Notes under the pieces: model-generated
What the model was told of the DNA's origin: nothing
The model's input: only the letters and a program-made list of their open reading frames with translations
Database searches by the model: none
Part shown: positions 7,533-14,151 of the stretch, in pieces
How positions within the stretch are numbered: the first letter of the stretch is position 1
How the letters are laid out: each line of letters opens with the position of its first letter
Translations under genes and position numbers: made by a program
Origin: Anthropogastromicrobium sp963652495
GTDB taxonomy: Bacteria; Bacillota; Clostridia; Lachnospirales; Lachnospiraceae
Assembly (NCBI GenBank): GCA_963652495.1
Contig: CAVJTU010000059.1
Coordinates: forward strand, 1-19,189
Length of the DNA: 19,189 bases
Reading direction: 5' to 3'

Positions 7533-7691
7533 TACAGTTCACAGACACCCATTCGCAAAGCACCCTTACGGGTGTTCGCTGTTTCACAGCTTCTCTTTAC
7601 GCATGAACAGGCGACTCCTCGTCACATTGACTTATCAAATCCTCATGCAAGCATGAGATTTATCCGGGTCTGCTGTGACATGTGAACTGTA
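7533..7691. repeat. 159-bp folded element with perfect 11-bp inverted ends (gap-pgk gap)
   Basis: Arms TACAGTTCACA (7533-7543) and TGTGAACTGTA (7681-7691) are perfect complements. Between them are nested or adjacent stems. CACCC-TTAC-GGGTG is at 7561-7574 and GCTGT-TTC-ACAGC at 7578-7590. GTCACA (7621-7626) pairs with TGTGAC (7674-7679) and encloses CTCATG-CAAG-CATGAG (7642-7657), which is extended by AAAT/ATTT. The whole can fold into a multi-branched structure on either strand. It lies between the gap hairpin and the pgk ribosome site. It could be a MITE-like insertion, a structured RNA, or a cis element controlling pgk. Confidence 0.65.
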
Positions 7692-7702
7692 GCATCAAAA
7701 CA

Positions 7703-7728
7703 GGGCCCGGTCCTTTCAGACCGGACCC
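7703..7728 (-). terminator. Terminator/attenuator hairpin after gap
   Basis: GGGCCCGGTC (7703-7712) and GACCGGACCC (7719-7728) pair with one mismatch. On the minus strand the stem is followed by TGTTTTGAT. It lies about 27 bases past the gap stop. It likely terminates much of the gap transcript, so that gap is expressed above pgk-tpiA-gpmI. Confidence 0.7.
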
Positions 7729-7754
7729 CGTAGGTCTTTGCGATTAAGCGAAAC

Positions 7755-8771
7755 TTATGCTAACTCAGCGAAGTACTTGATTGTACGAACCATCTGGCTG
7801 GTGTAGGAGTTCTCGTTGTCATACCAAGAAACAACCTGTACCTGATACAGATCGTCACCCAGCTTGGAAACCATAGTCTGGGTAGCATCGAACAGAGAAC
7901 CAAATCTCATACCGATAACGTCAGAAGATACGATCGGATCGGTGTTGTAACCGAAGGACTCGGAAGCTGCTGCCTTCATAGCTGCGTTGATACCCTCAAC
8001 GGTAACGTCGCTGCCCTTAACAACTGCAACCAGGATAGTAGTGGAACCTGTCGGAACCGGAACACGCTGTGCGGAACCGATCAGCTTGCCGTTTAACTCT
8101 GGGATAACCAGGCCGATAGCCTTAGCTGCACCAGTAGAGTTTGGAACGATGTTAGCAGCACCAGCACGTGCTCTTCTTAAGTCACCCTTTCTGTGCGGTC
8201 CATCGAGGATCATCTGATCTCCGGTGTAAGCATGGATGGTGGACATGATACCACTCTGGATCGGAGCGTAATCATTCAGAGCCTTAGCCATAGGTGCTAA
8301 GCAGTTTGTTGTACAGGAAGCTGCGGAAATGATGTTATCCTCAGCGGTCAGAGTCTTCTCATTTACAGAGTAAACGATAGTCTTCAGATCGTTTCCAGCC
8401 GGAGCTGAGATAACAACCTTCTTTGCACCAGCATCGATATGAGCCTGTGCCTTAGCCTTGGAAGTATAGAATCCGGTACACTCAAGAACTACATCTACAC
8501 CGATCTCTCCCCACGGAAGCTCAGCTGCGTTTGCCATCTTGTAGATAGTGATCTTCTTTCCGCAAACCTCGATATAATCCTCTCCTGCTACTACAGTATC
8601 AGCATACTGATACTTTCCCTGTGCGGTATCATACTTTAACAGGTGAGCCAGCATAGCCGGGCTTGTTAAATCGTTGATCGCTACTACTTCATAACCTTCA
8701 GCGTTGAACATCTGTCTGAAAGCAAGACGGCCGATACGGCCAAAACCATTAATTGCAACTTTTACTGCCAT
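7755..8771 (-). CDS. gap: Glyceraldehyde-3-phosphate dehydrogenase (NAD type)
   Basis: 338 aa, full length. It oxidises glyceraldehyde-3-phosphate with phosphate to 1,3-bisphosphoglycerate. Seen: GFGRIGR (9-15) for the Rossmann fold, D34 (AINDLT), which fits NAD rather than NADP preference, SCTTNC with catalytic C153, H180 (STIHAYTGDQ), RRARAGAANIVPNSTGAAKA, VPTGS and WYDNENSY. The ATG at 8771 follows AGGAGG with about 11-base spacing. It is the first gene of the glycolytic cluster, driven by two promoters. No cggR-type regulator precedes it. Confidence 0.97.
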   Translation of the reverse strand: MAVKVAINGFGRIGRLAFRQMFNAEGYEVVAINDLTSPAMLAHLLKYDTAQGKYQYADTVVAGEDYIEVCGKKITIYKMANAAELPWGEIGVDVVLECTGFYTSKAKAQAHIDAGAKKVVISAPAGNDLKTIVYSVNEKTLTAEDNIISAASCTTNCLAPMAKALNDYAPIQSGIMSTIHAYTGDQMILDGPHRKGDLRRARAGAANIVPNSTGAAKAIGLVIPELNGKLIGSAQRVPVPTGSTTILVAVVKGSDVTVEGINAAMKAAASESFGYNTDPIVSSDVIGMRFGSLFDATQTMVSKLGDDLYQVQVVSWYDNENSYTSQMVRTIKYFAELA

Positions 8772-8804
8772 GACTTTTAATTCCTCCTAAAAGAATTTTA
8801 ATAG

Positions 8805-8832
8805 ATTATATTACTATCTTATGATTTGTTAA
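8805..8832 (-). promoter_or_regulatory. gap promoter, proximal (P2)
   Basis: On the minus strand: TTAACA (8827-8832), 16-base spacer, perfect TATAAT (8805-8810). The predicted start is near 8798, about 27 bases before the ATG. Confidence 0.65.
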
Positions 8833-8851
8833 AATATAATCAATTACTGAT

Positions 8852-8880
8852 ATTTTACCTTATCCAGGGAAATATATCAA
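8852..8880 (-). promoter_or_regulatory. gap promoter, distal (P1) with A-tract
   Basis: On the minus strand: TTGATA (8875-8880), 17-base spacer, TAAAAT (8852-8857). Immediately upstream, bases 8884-8900 read T-runs on the plus strand broken by one G (A8-C-A8 on minus), which is the form of an UP element for RNA polymerase alpha. This fits very high expression of gap. Confidence 0.65.
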
Positions 8881-8913
8881 GTGTTTTTTTTGTTTTTTTT
8901 GTTACAGTTCAAA

Positions 8914-8942
8914 TTGACTTTTATGCGATGGCAGCGTATCCT
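8914..8942 (+). promoter_or_regulatory. Promoter of the histidinol phosphatase gene
   Basis: TTGACT (8914-8919), 17-base spacer, TATCCT (8937-8942). It points away from the gap promoters and shares the T-rich tract at 8884-8900. The predicted start is near 8949, about 45 bases before the ATG. Confidence 0.6.
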
Positions 8943-8993
8943 TGACAGAGAGCAATCTTATTGAAATGGCTCCAAAAGGAGGATTACTAATCT

Positions 8994-9842
8994 ATGATAC
9001 ACTCAGATTTTCATGTTCACACATCATTTTCAACGGATTCAAGTACCCCTGTTGAAACACAAATTGAAACTTTGATCAAAAAAGGAATTACAGAGATCTG
9101 CATTACGGATCATGAGGATATTGGATATACTGAAATGGAGGATGCAGATTCTGCTAAACCAAATGAAAAAAATCAGTCCGAGTCCCGTCCGTTTCGTCTT
9201 GACCCGTTTACATATTATGAGTCGCTTCTTCACCTGATCCCAAAGTATGCACACCGCGCGCACATCTCGATTGGTGTGGAACTTGGTCTTCGCACGGATT
9301 ATCATCACAGCATTGAGGATTTTGCAGAAGTATGCCCATGGGATTTTATCATCGGCTCGACACATGTGGTAAAGGGAATCGACCCCTATTATCCGCAGTA
9401 CTGGGCAGGCAAGACAAAGAAGCAGGGCATTCTGGAATATTACGAGGACACACTTGCAAACATTCGCCAGTTTGACTGCTTTGATGTATACGGTCACATT
9501 GATTATATTGTGCGCTATGCGCCGGGTCAGCGTGATAGCTATTCGATTCTTGATTATAAGAATATTATTGATGAGATTTTGAAGCTCTTGATTGATAAAG
9601 GAAAGGGAATTGAATGCAATACTGCCGGATTTAAGTATGGTCTGGGAAATCCGAATCCGGAGCCTTATGTACTAAAGCGCTATCATGAGCTTGGCGGTGA
9701 AATCCTCACGATTGGCTCGGACGGCCATAAACCAGAACACACAGCATATGATTTTGATAAAGTTCCTGCACTTTTGGAGGCATGCGGAATCCGTTACTAT
9801 ACGGTATTTTATGAACGAAAACCGATTATGATGCCAATTTGA
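8994..9842 (+). CDS. hisK: Histidinol-phosphatase, PHP family (HisK/HisJ type)
   Basis: 282 aa. It probably removes phosphate from L-histidinol phosphate in histidine synthesis. PHP metal-site motifs run in order: DFHVHT (5-10), TDHED (38-42), the acidic GVELGL near residue 97, GSTHVV, GHIDY and SDGHKPEH near the C-terminus. AGGAGG sits 11 bases before the ATG. It is a stand-alone gene, divergent from gap, with no other his gene in view, as is common for this enzyme in Firmicutes. The PHP fold also serves other phosphoesterases, but length and motif set match the histidinol-phosphatase group. Confidence 0.87.
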   Translation: MIHSDFHVHTSFSTDSSTPVETQIETLIKKGITEICITDHEDIGYTEMEDADSAKPNEKNQSESRPFRLDPFTYYESLLHLIPKYAHRAHISIGVELGLRTDYHHSIEDFAEVCPWDFIIGSTHVVKGIDPYYPQYWAGKTKKQGILEYYEDTLANIRQFDCFDVYGHIDYIVRYAPGQRDSYSILDYKNIIDEILKLLIDKGKGIECNTAGFKYGLGNPNPEPYVLKRYHELGGEILTIGSDGHKPEHTAYDFDKVPALLEACGIRYYTVFYERKPIMMPI

Positions 9843-9848
9843 TAACGA

Positions 9849-9891
9849 TTCAGAGCCACAACGCGAAGCCAAATCGAAGTGCGGCTCTGAA
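9849..9891. terminator. Hairpin between convergent hisK and degV
   Basis: TTCAGAGCC (9849-9857) pairs perfectly with GGCTCTGAA (9883-9891) around a 25-base loop that extends the stem weakly. It fills most of the 62-base space between the two stop codons. U-runs are weak on both sides, so it is a probable but not strong bidirectional terminator. Confidence 0.5.
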
Positions 9892-9904
9892 TAGTTGCTA
9901 ATTA

Positions 9905-10777
9905 TCAATATTTCAGTACCTTTGTTGCGGTAAGTGCAAGCGCACCGGGTCCGATATGGCATGCTACACTTAAAGACAGATGATCAATGTAAATCTCATG
10001 TCCCGGATAGATTGCTTTTACTTCCTCGCAAAATTCCTCTGCCGCTGCCAGATTATCGGTATGCGCGATGGCAATATGAATATCCTCTGGAGAAGACTTC
10101 CCATCAAAACGATTCTGAATATCCTTTGCAATGGCTTCGATCATAGTATTCTTTGCAATCTTATAGGTACGTGCCTTGGAGTAGGCATCCAGCTTTTCAC
10201 CCTGAATCTGTAAAACAGGCTTTAAGCGAAGGATTGTACCGAGTGCTGCGGCTGCCGGTGTGATTCTGCCTCCCTTTTTAAGATAATGCAGCGTATCAAG
10301 TGTAATGTAGATAGTAGAGTCAAATTTTGTCTCTTCGAGACGCTTCTGAATTGCCTGCGCATCGTATCCGGCCTCTGCCATACCCTTTGCATCCAGGACA
10401 GACTGACGCAGTGTAACGGAGATTCGCTGATTGTTTACCACACAGACCTTTTCCTCGTACTCCTCTTCCTGTGCCAACATAGTCGCAGTCTGGCAGGAAC
10501 CGGAAAGTCCGCTTGACATTGGAATGTGAACGATCTGATCGTATTCCTTTAAAAGCTTATCCCACAGATCTGTTACGCTGCCCGGTGATGGCTGCGAGGT
10601 AGATATGTTTCCGCCATCGCGAAGCTTCTTATAAAATTCCTCCTGCGTCAGCGTAATGTCCTCATAATAAGTCTCATCGTTAATCTGAAATGGCATTGCA
10701 AGCACAAACACACCTAACTCCTGTGCCTGCTTTTGTGTAATTCCGCTGTTACTGTCTGTAACAATAGCTACTCTCAT
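9905..10777 (-). CDS. DegV family fatty-acid-binding protein
   Basis: 290 aa. DegV/FakB proteins bind one fatty acid and present it to FakA kinase, which makes acyl-phosphate for phospholipid synthesis. Seen: VTDSNSG (6-12), TSQPSPG (60-66), SSGLSGSCQTA (88-98), the lid-region LKKGGRI and LKPVL. This is the full family pattern. The ATG at 10777 follows AGGAG with 9-base spacing. It is convergent with hisK and divergent from the small membrane protein gene. No fakA-like gene adjoins, which is usual since FakB paralogues are scattered. Which fatty acid it prefers is not visible. Confidence 0.93.
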   Translation of the reverse strand: MRVAIVTDSNSGITQKQAQELGVFVLAMPFQINDETYYEDITLTQEEFYKKLRDGGNISTSQPSPGSVTDLWDKLLKEYDQIVHIPMSSGLSGSCQTATMLAQEEEYEEKVCVVNNQRISVTLRQSVLDAKGMAEAGYDAQAIQKRLEETKFDSTIYITLDTLHYLKKGGRITPAAAALGTILRLKPVLQIQGEKLDAYSKARTYKIAKNTMIEAIAKDIQNRFDGKSSPEDIHIAIAHTDNLAAAEEFCEEVKAIYPGHEIYIDHLSLSVACHIGPGALALTATKVLKY

Positions 10778-10940
10778 AGTCTTTTACTCCTGTCTGTCCT
10801 GTCTGATTTTGCTTTCTATTTTTTAATTATCCGTACCGCTCTTATGGTTTCCATCCCGCCGCCGAAATACAACTATTGCATGAATGTATAAATCCGTATG
10901 TTTTTTCATAAGTTGTAACAATCAGTTTCAGGAGCCTTCC

Positions 10941-11450
10941 ATGAGTTCTAAGACAAAAATTCTTGTCCTGAAATCCAGAAATCTTATCTGGACTGCCGTG
11001 ATCGTTGTAATTCTCATTCTCCTTGCCATTTTGCTCGCAAGTGCCCTGCATCTGGATAAAAACCAGAGCCGCTCTCTGCCAAAGCAAACTCAGACACCGT
11101 CTGATGCCGCTTCGACAATACTTTCTGACGGCTCGTTGTCGGATACCAGTGCCCTTTCTGGCTCTTACATACCGGGAAGCTATGCTGCATCAATCCCTCT
11201 GGGCGGCGATACAGTGGACATTATCGTATGTGTGGACAAAAATCACATTAATTCGATTCGCGCCCGCAGTCTGGCACAATCAGTAGCAACACTGTATCCA
11301 CTCGTTCCCTCCGTATTGCAAAGCTTAGAATCGCAGATTCTGTCTTCCCAGAGCGTACAGAGTGTCACTTACTCGGACGCTTCTCAGTACACGGCATCGC
11401 TTCTTCTGGACGCGATTACACGCGCGCTAAAGCGGGCGATTGCCCCATAG
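10941..11450 (+). CDS. Membrane-anchored FMN_bind-like protein lacking the flavinylation motif
   Basis: 169 aa from the ATG at 10941, chosen because AGGAG lies 6 bases upstream; the frame opens earlier at 10884 without a ribosome site. One membrane segment (about 15-36) follows a basic N-terminus, then comes a Ser/Thr/Gln-rich linker (about 40-75). The outer domain starts GSYIPGSYAASIPLGG and ends TYSDASQYTASLLLDAITRAL. This layout resembles FMN_bind domains of RnfG/NqrC and NosR relatives: a GxY opening, a beta-rich core, then a terminal helix. The usual SGATxT sequence for covalent FMN is replaced by SDASQYT. A flavin may be held non-covalently or not at all. The function is unknown; family placement is moderate. 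A weak hairpin (11431-11436 with 11456-11461) spans its stop. Confidence 0.65.
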   Translation: MSSKTKILVLKSRNLIWTAVIVVILILLAILLASALHLDKNQSRSLPKQTQTPSDAASTILSDGSLSDTSALSGSYIPGSYAASIPLGGDTVDIIVCVDKNHINSIRARSLAQSVATLYPLVPSVLQSLESQILSSQSVQSVTYSDASQYTASLLLDAITRALKRAIAP

Positions 11451-11485
11451 CCGAACCCGCTCTTCGTAAAACTGCCAAACCACCA

Positions 11486-12643
11486 CTACTTACTAACTTC
11501 AAGCAGTTTCTCGCGCATCTGCTGCTCCATCTGTGCAAGCTGTTCCTGTGCCTGCTTACGCTGCTGACGTCCCTCATTCTGAATTTTAATGATCTCGTTC
11601 ATCGTATCAATCAGAATGCTATTTGTCTGCCTCAGCGTCTCAATATCCACAATGCCGCGCTCAGACTCTCTTCGAATATCAACGGTAGTCTGCTTTAGCT
11701 TCTGTGCATTGGAAAGCAGCAGCTGATTTGTCATGTCGGTTACTTCTTTCTGCGCACTCGCCGCCTGACTGGAATGGTTCTCGCCCATTGCGATGACCAT
11801 TTGGTTTTTCCAGAGTGGAATCGTATTGACAATAGTGGACTGGATCTTTTCGGCCATAACGGTATCGTTGCTCTGTACCATGCGAATCTGCGGTGCCATC
11901 TGCAGCGCGACCATACGTGTCAGTTCAAGGTCATGTATCTTCTTTTCAAAACGTTCAATCATGGATGCGTAATCGCTTACTGCCTGCGCATCCTCCTGTG
12001 TGGTGCTCAAAGCAGCCTTTTGGCGAAGTTCCTCCAACTCGGTATCCTTTGCCATATCGATTTTCTTCTTTCCGGCAAGGATATACATAGAAAGCTCCTT
12101 GAAGTAAGTCTGGTTGAGCTGATACATCTGGTCAAGCATCGCAGCATCCTGAATCAGCTGCACCTGATGCTTCGTCAGAATATCGACAATCTCATCGACC
12201 TTTCCCTCTGCCCTCTCATAGCGCGCCTTCATCGCTTCAATCTTTCCAGTCGATTTTTTGAAAAGGCTTGCAAAGAAGCCCTTCTCTTCTTCCGGCTCTC
12301 CTGTCTGCTTTAACTCACCCACCAGATCGGTAAGCATCTTTCCGGTCTCACCAAGATCCTTTGAGCGGACATTTTCAAGCGTCTTATCCGAGAAATCGGC
12401 AATTTTTTTCTGAGCACCTGCGCCATATTGCAGCACAAGCGTTGAATCGGTCAGATCAATCTTTGCGGCAAATGCCTCGACCTGCTTTTTCTCCTGCTCG
12501 TTTAACAGCGATTCCTCCTCGTAAAGTGGATTTTGCGGTTTTTGCGGCTCTTTTGTCTGTACCTTTGGCATTTCTGTCCTTTGATCTGCAAATGGCTCAA
12601 ATGTCAGCGTAGGAACCTGATCTATCTTTAAGTCTTCTCCCAT
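11486..12643 (-). CDS. TelA-like toxic anion resistance family protein
   Basis: 385 aa, soluble and almost wholly alpha-helical, with long charged and Gln-rich stretches. It has a variable N-terminus (about 1-45), a basic FFASLFKKS segment that may contact membrane or a partner, and a Gln-rich coiled-coil C-terminus. The core with LTDLVGELKQ, ALQMAPQIRMVQSND and TIPLWKNQMVIAMG matches the TelA/KlaA family (PF05816), linked to tellurite and cell-envelope stress tolerance. The real biochemical activity of the family is unsettled. The ATG at 12643 follows AGAGGAAG. It lies 61 bases after xpaC in the same direction. This pairing is common in Firmicutes and supports joint function. Confidence 0.88.
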   Translation of the reverse strand: MGEDLKIDQVPTLTFEPFADQRTEMPKVQTKEPQKPQNPLYEEESLLNEQEKKQVEAFAAKIDLTDSTLVLQYGAGAQKKIADFSDKTLENVRSKDLGETGKMLTDLVGELKQTGEPEEEKGFFASLFKKSTGKIEAMKARYERAEGKVDEIVDILTKHQVQLIQDAAMLDQMYQLNQTYFKELSMYILAGKKKIDMAKDTELEELRQKAALSTTQEDAQAVSDYASMIERFEKKIHDLELTRMVALQMAPQIRMVQSNDTVMAEKIQSTIVNTIPLWKNQMVIAMGENHSSQAASAQKEVTDMTNQLLLSNAQKLKQTTVDIRRESERGIVDIETLRQTNSILIDTMNEIIKIQNEGRQQRKQAQEQLAQMEQQMREKLLEVSK

Positions 12644-12680
12644 ATTTTATCTTCCTCTCATTTTGTCTTATCTGCGTATT

Positions 12681-12698
12681 ATGATGTTGGGGTCAAAA
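12681..12698. repeat. 18-bp partial copy of the end repeat
   Basis: These 18 bases (ATGATGTTGGGGTCAAAA) are identical to 19125-19142, where they form the left shoulder and arm of the 54-bp repeat. Here the rest of the repeat, including the TTTTGACCC partner arm, is missing. It sits in the xpaC-telA gap just after the xpaC stop. It is probably a remnant or a partial insertion. Confidence 0.6.
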
Positions 12699-12704
12699 CG
12701 CAGC

Positions 12705-13997
12705 TTACTGTGCATGAAGCCCGTCATCGACAAGCCCCTCCTGTGCAAGAAGTGTGTTTAACACGGCAATGTCTGCCTGAATGTTCATGCGGTCTTCCTC
12801 ATATAAATTATCGAGCAGCTTGTCAAAAGCATCATTAATTGTATCAAGCGTGCGCTCGATCTGTTCTTTGGACTGCCTTGCATTTTCCGTGTCCACGTGT
12901 TCCAGATCGCGGTATGCAGTGACTAGCCTCATCGTTGTCGGCAGATAATAATCGGCAAAATGCTTTAAGGAACTAAGCTTTTCCGGTGTCTTCTCCACAC
13001 GCAGATAAATCAGTCCGATTACTTCTTCCAAATGGCTTAGCTTTTCACTGATCACCGGCTGCGGAAGCTCATCGTTGATCTGACGAATCTGGCGGATGTA
13101 CTCCATTCCGACCTGAAGCGCCCTCTGCACGTCTTTGTTCTTTGACGATGCCGATGATGACGTTTCCTGAGCTGATGCATTTGCTGCGCCGCACCCCTGT
13201 GAATCCTTAGACCCCGAACTGTACGATGAGCGCTGTGTCTGCTCATAAGACTGCTGACGTTTTGCCTCCTCATCCTGACGTCTGGCATTTTCTACCTGCT
13301 CTTTGGACTGTAAATAAAGCTTATATGTCTCGTCATCAAGGATCAGGCAGCTTTTTTCATCGTCCATATGACCCTGCAGAAAATAGCCTTTGGCAATCAT
13401 GCCCTCAAGTTCACGGCATACCTTCTTTTCAGGAAGACCGACCGCTCCGCTTAAGCTTCGCACTGCGCAAAGTGTCTTTGTGCCGATGCACCTTTTGTAT
13501 CGCTCAAAACGACTGATCCGCCCCAGGCGGTCACAACCGTTTTTTAAAAGCGCACCGGAAGCAACTGCAAATGGGAAAAAGCCAATCAGACCAAAACCTA
13601 GCACAATCGGATGCCCTGCCAGACCCAGTGCCAACAAAATGAGTGCCGGAATACCAAAGCCTGCCATTCCAATTCCTCCGAAGGTACACATAAGCGTACC
13701 GGACATTTTTCCCGGCATCTTTGGAACAAAACGAAGTGCCAGCTTCTCCTCGTCAGTTTTTTCCGGATATGCCACATTCTCACGCGCCCTTGCTCCGAAG
13801 GTGACATTTCTATTATTGCCGTTTCGGCTATATGTTCCTCCGAATGCATTGACTGTCTCCTCTACGATATGATCGGCTGTCTCAGAAACTTTCTCACTTA
13901 ATCCTGAAAAATCCATTGATTCCATTGCCAAATTTACCGCATCGAAGACACTATCGCGAATATTCTGTCCAAACCTTGAGAAATCACTCTCATCCAT
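12705..13997 (-). CDS. XpaC-like protein (5-bromo-4-chloroindolyl phosphate hydrolysis family)
   Basis: 430 aa from the ATG at 13997, which has AAGGGA 8 bases upstream; the frame opens at 14078 with no ribosome site. Order: a soluble N-terminus (1-95), two hydrophobic segments (about 100-122 and 130-151), a region at about 165-215 that reads like a winged helix (SLSGAVGLPEKKVCRELEGM), a Ser/Gln-rich linker (about 235-300), and the XpaC domain at the C-terminus with VEKTPEKLSSLKHFADYYLP and TMRLVTAYRDLE. Despite its name, hydrolase activity of the family is unproven. It is the first gene of the xpaC-telA pair. The winged-helix-like insert makes it longer than simple XpaC proteins. Confidence 0.82.
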   Translation of the reverse strand: MDESDFSRFGQNIRDSVFDAVNLAMESMDFSGLSEKVSETADHIVEETVNAFGGTYSRNGNNRNVTFGARARENVAYPEKTDEEKLALRFVPKMPGKMSGTLMCTFGGIGMAGFGIPALILLALGLAGHPIVLGFGLIGFFPFAVASGALLKNGCDRLGRISRFERYKRCIGTKTLCAVRSLSGAVGLPEKKVCRELEGMIAKGYFLQGHMDDEKSCLILDDETYKLYLQSKEQVENARRQDEEAKRQQSYEQTQRSSYSSGSKDSQGCGAANASAQETSSSASSKNKDVQRALQVGMEYIRQIRQINDELPQPVISEKLSHLEEVIGLIYLRVEKTPEKLSSLKHFADYYLPTTMRLVTAYRDLEHVDTENARQSKEQIERTLDTINDAFDKLLDNLYEEDRMNIQADIAVLNTLLAQEGLVDDGLHAQ

Positions 13998-14151
13998 ACT
14001 TATTTTCCCTTCGTTTTTATGATGATACATTTCTATATTTCTGCACTGATACATTTTACACGATTCCAGTTCTGTCATGTCTCAGTTTTCCATTCTGTTC
14101 CTTTTCTAATCAGCCGTTGTTTCTATGCACCGTGCAGAAAGCTGCCATTGT

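Noticed and set aside
7502..7558. N-terminal extension of pgk from a TTG
   Set aside because: No ribosome site is present, it runs into the arm of the folded element, and the MLKKT start has a good GGGAGA site and matches normal Pgk N-termini.
3818..8771. The glycolytic cluster as a novel system
   Set aside because: All four enzymes are full length with intact catalytic residues. It is ordinary central metabolism apart from the intergenic elements.
11774..12313. Long plus-strand open frame (179 aa) opposite telA
   Set aside because: It lies wholly antisense to a clear TelA-family gene, has no ribosome site and its composition looks like a translated shadow. The same holds for long frames at 4421-4915, 13390-13872 and 9039-9497.
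14002..14078. Longer xpaC start at 14078
   Set aside because: No ribosome site at 14078, while the ATG at 13997 has AAGGGA at 8-base spacing and begins the acidic MDESDF sequence.
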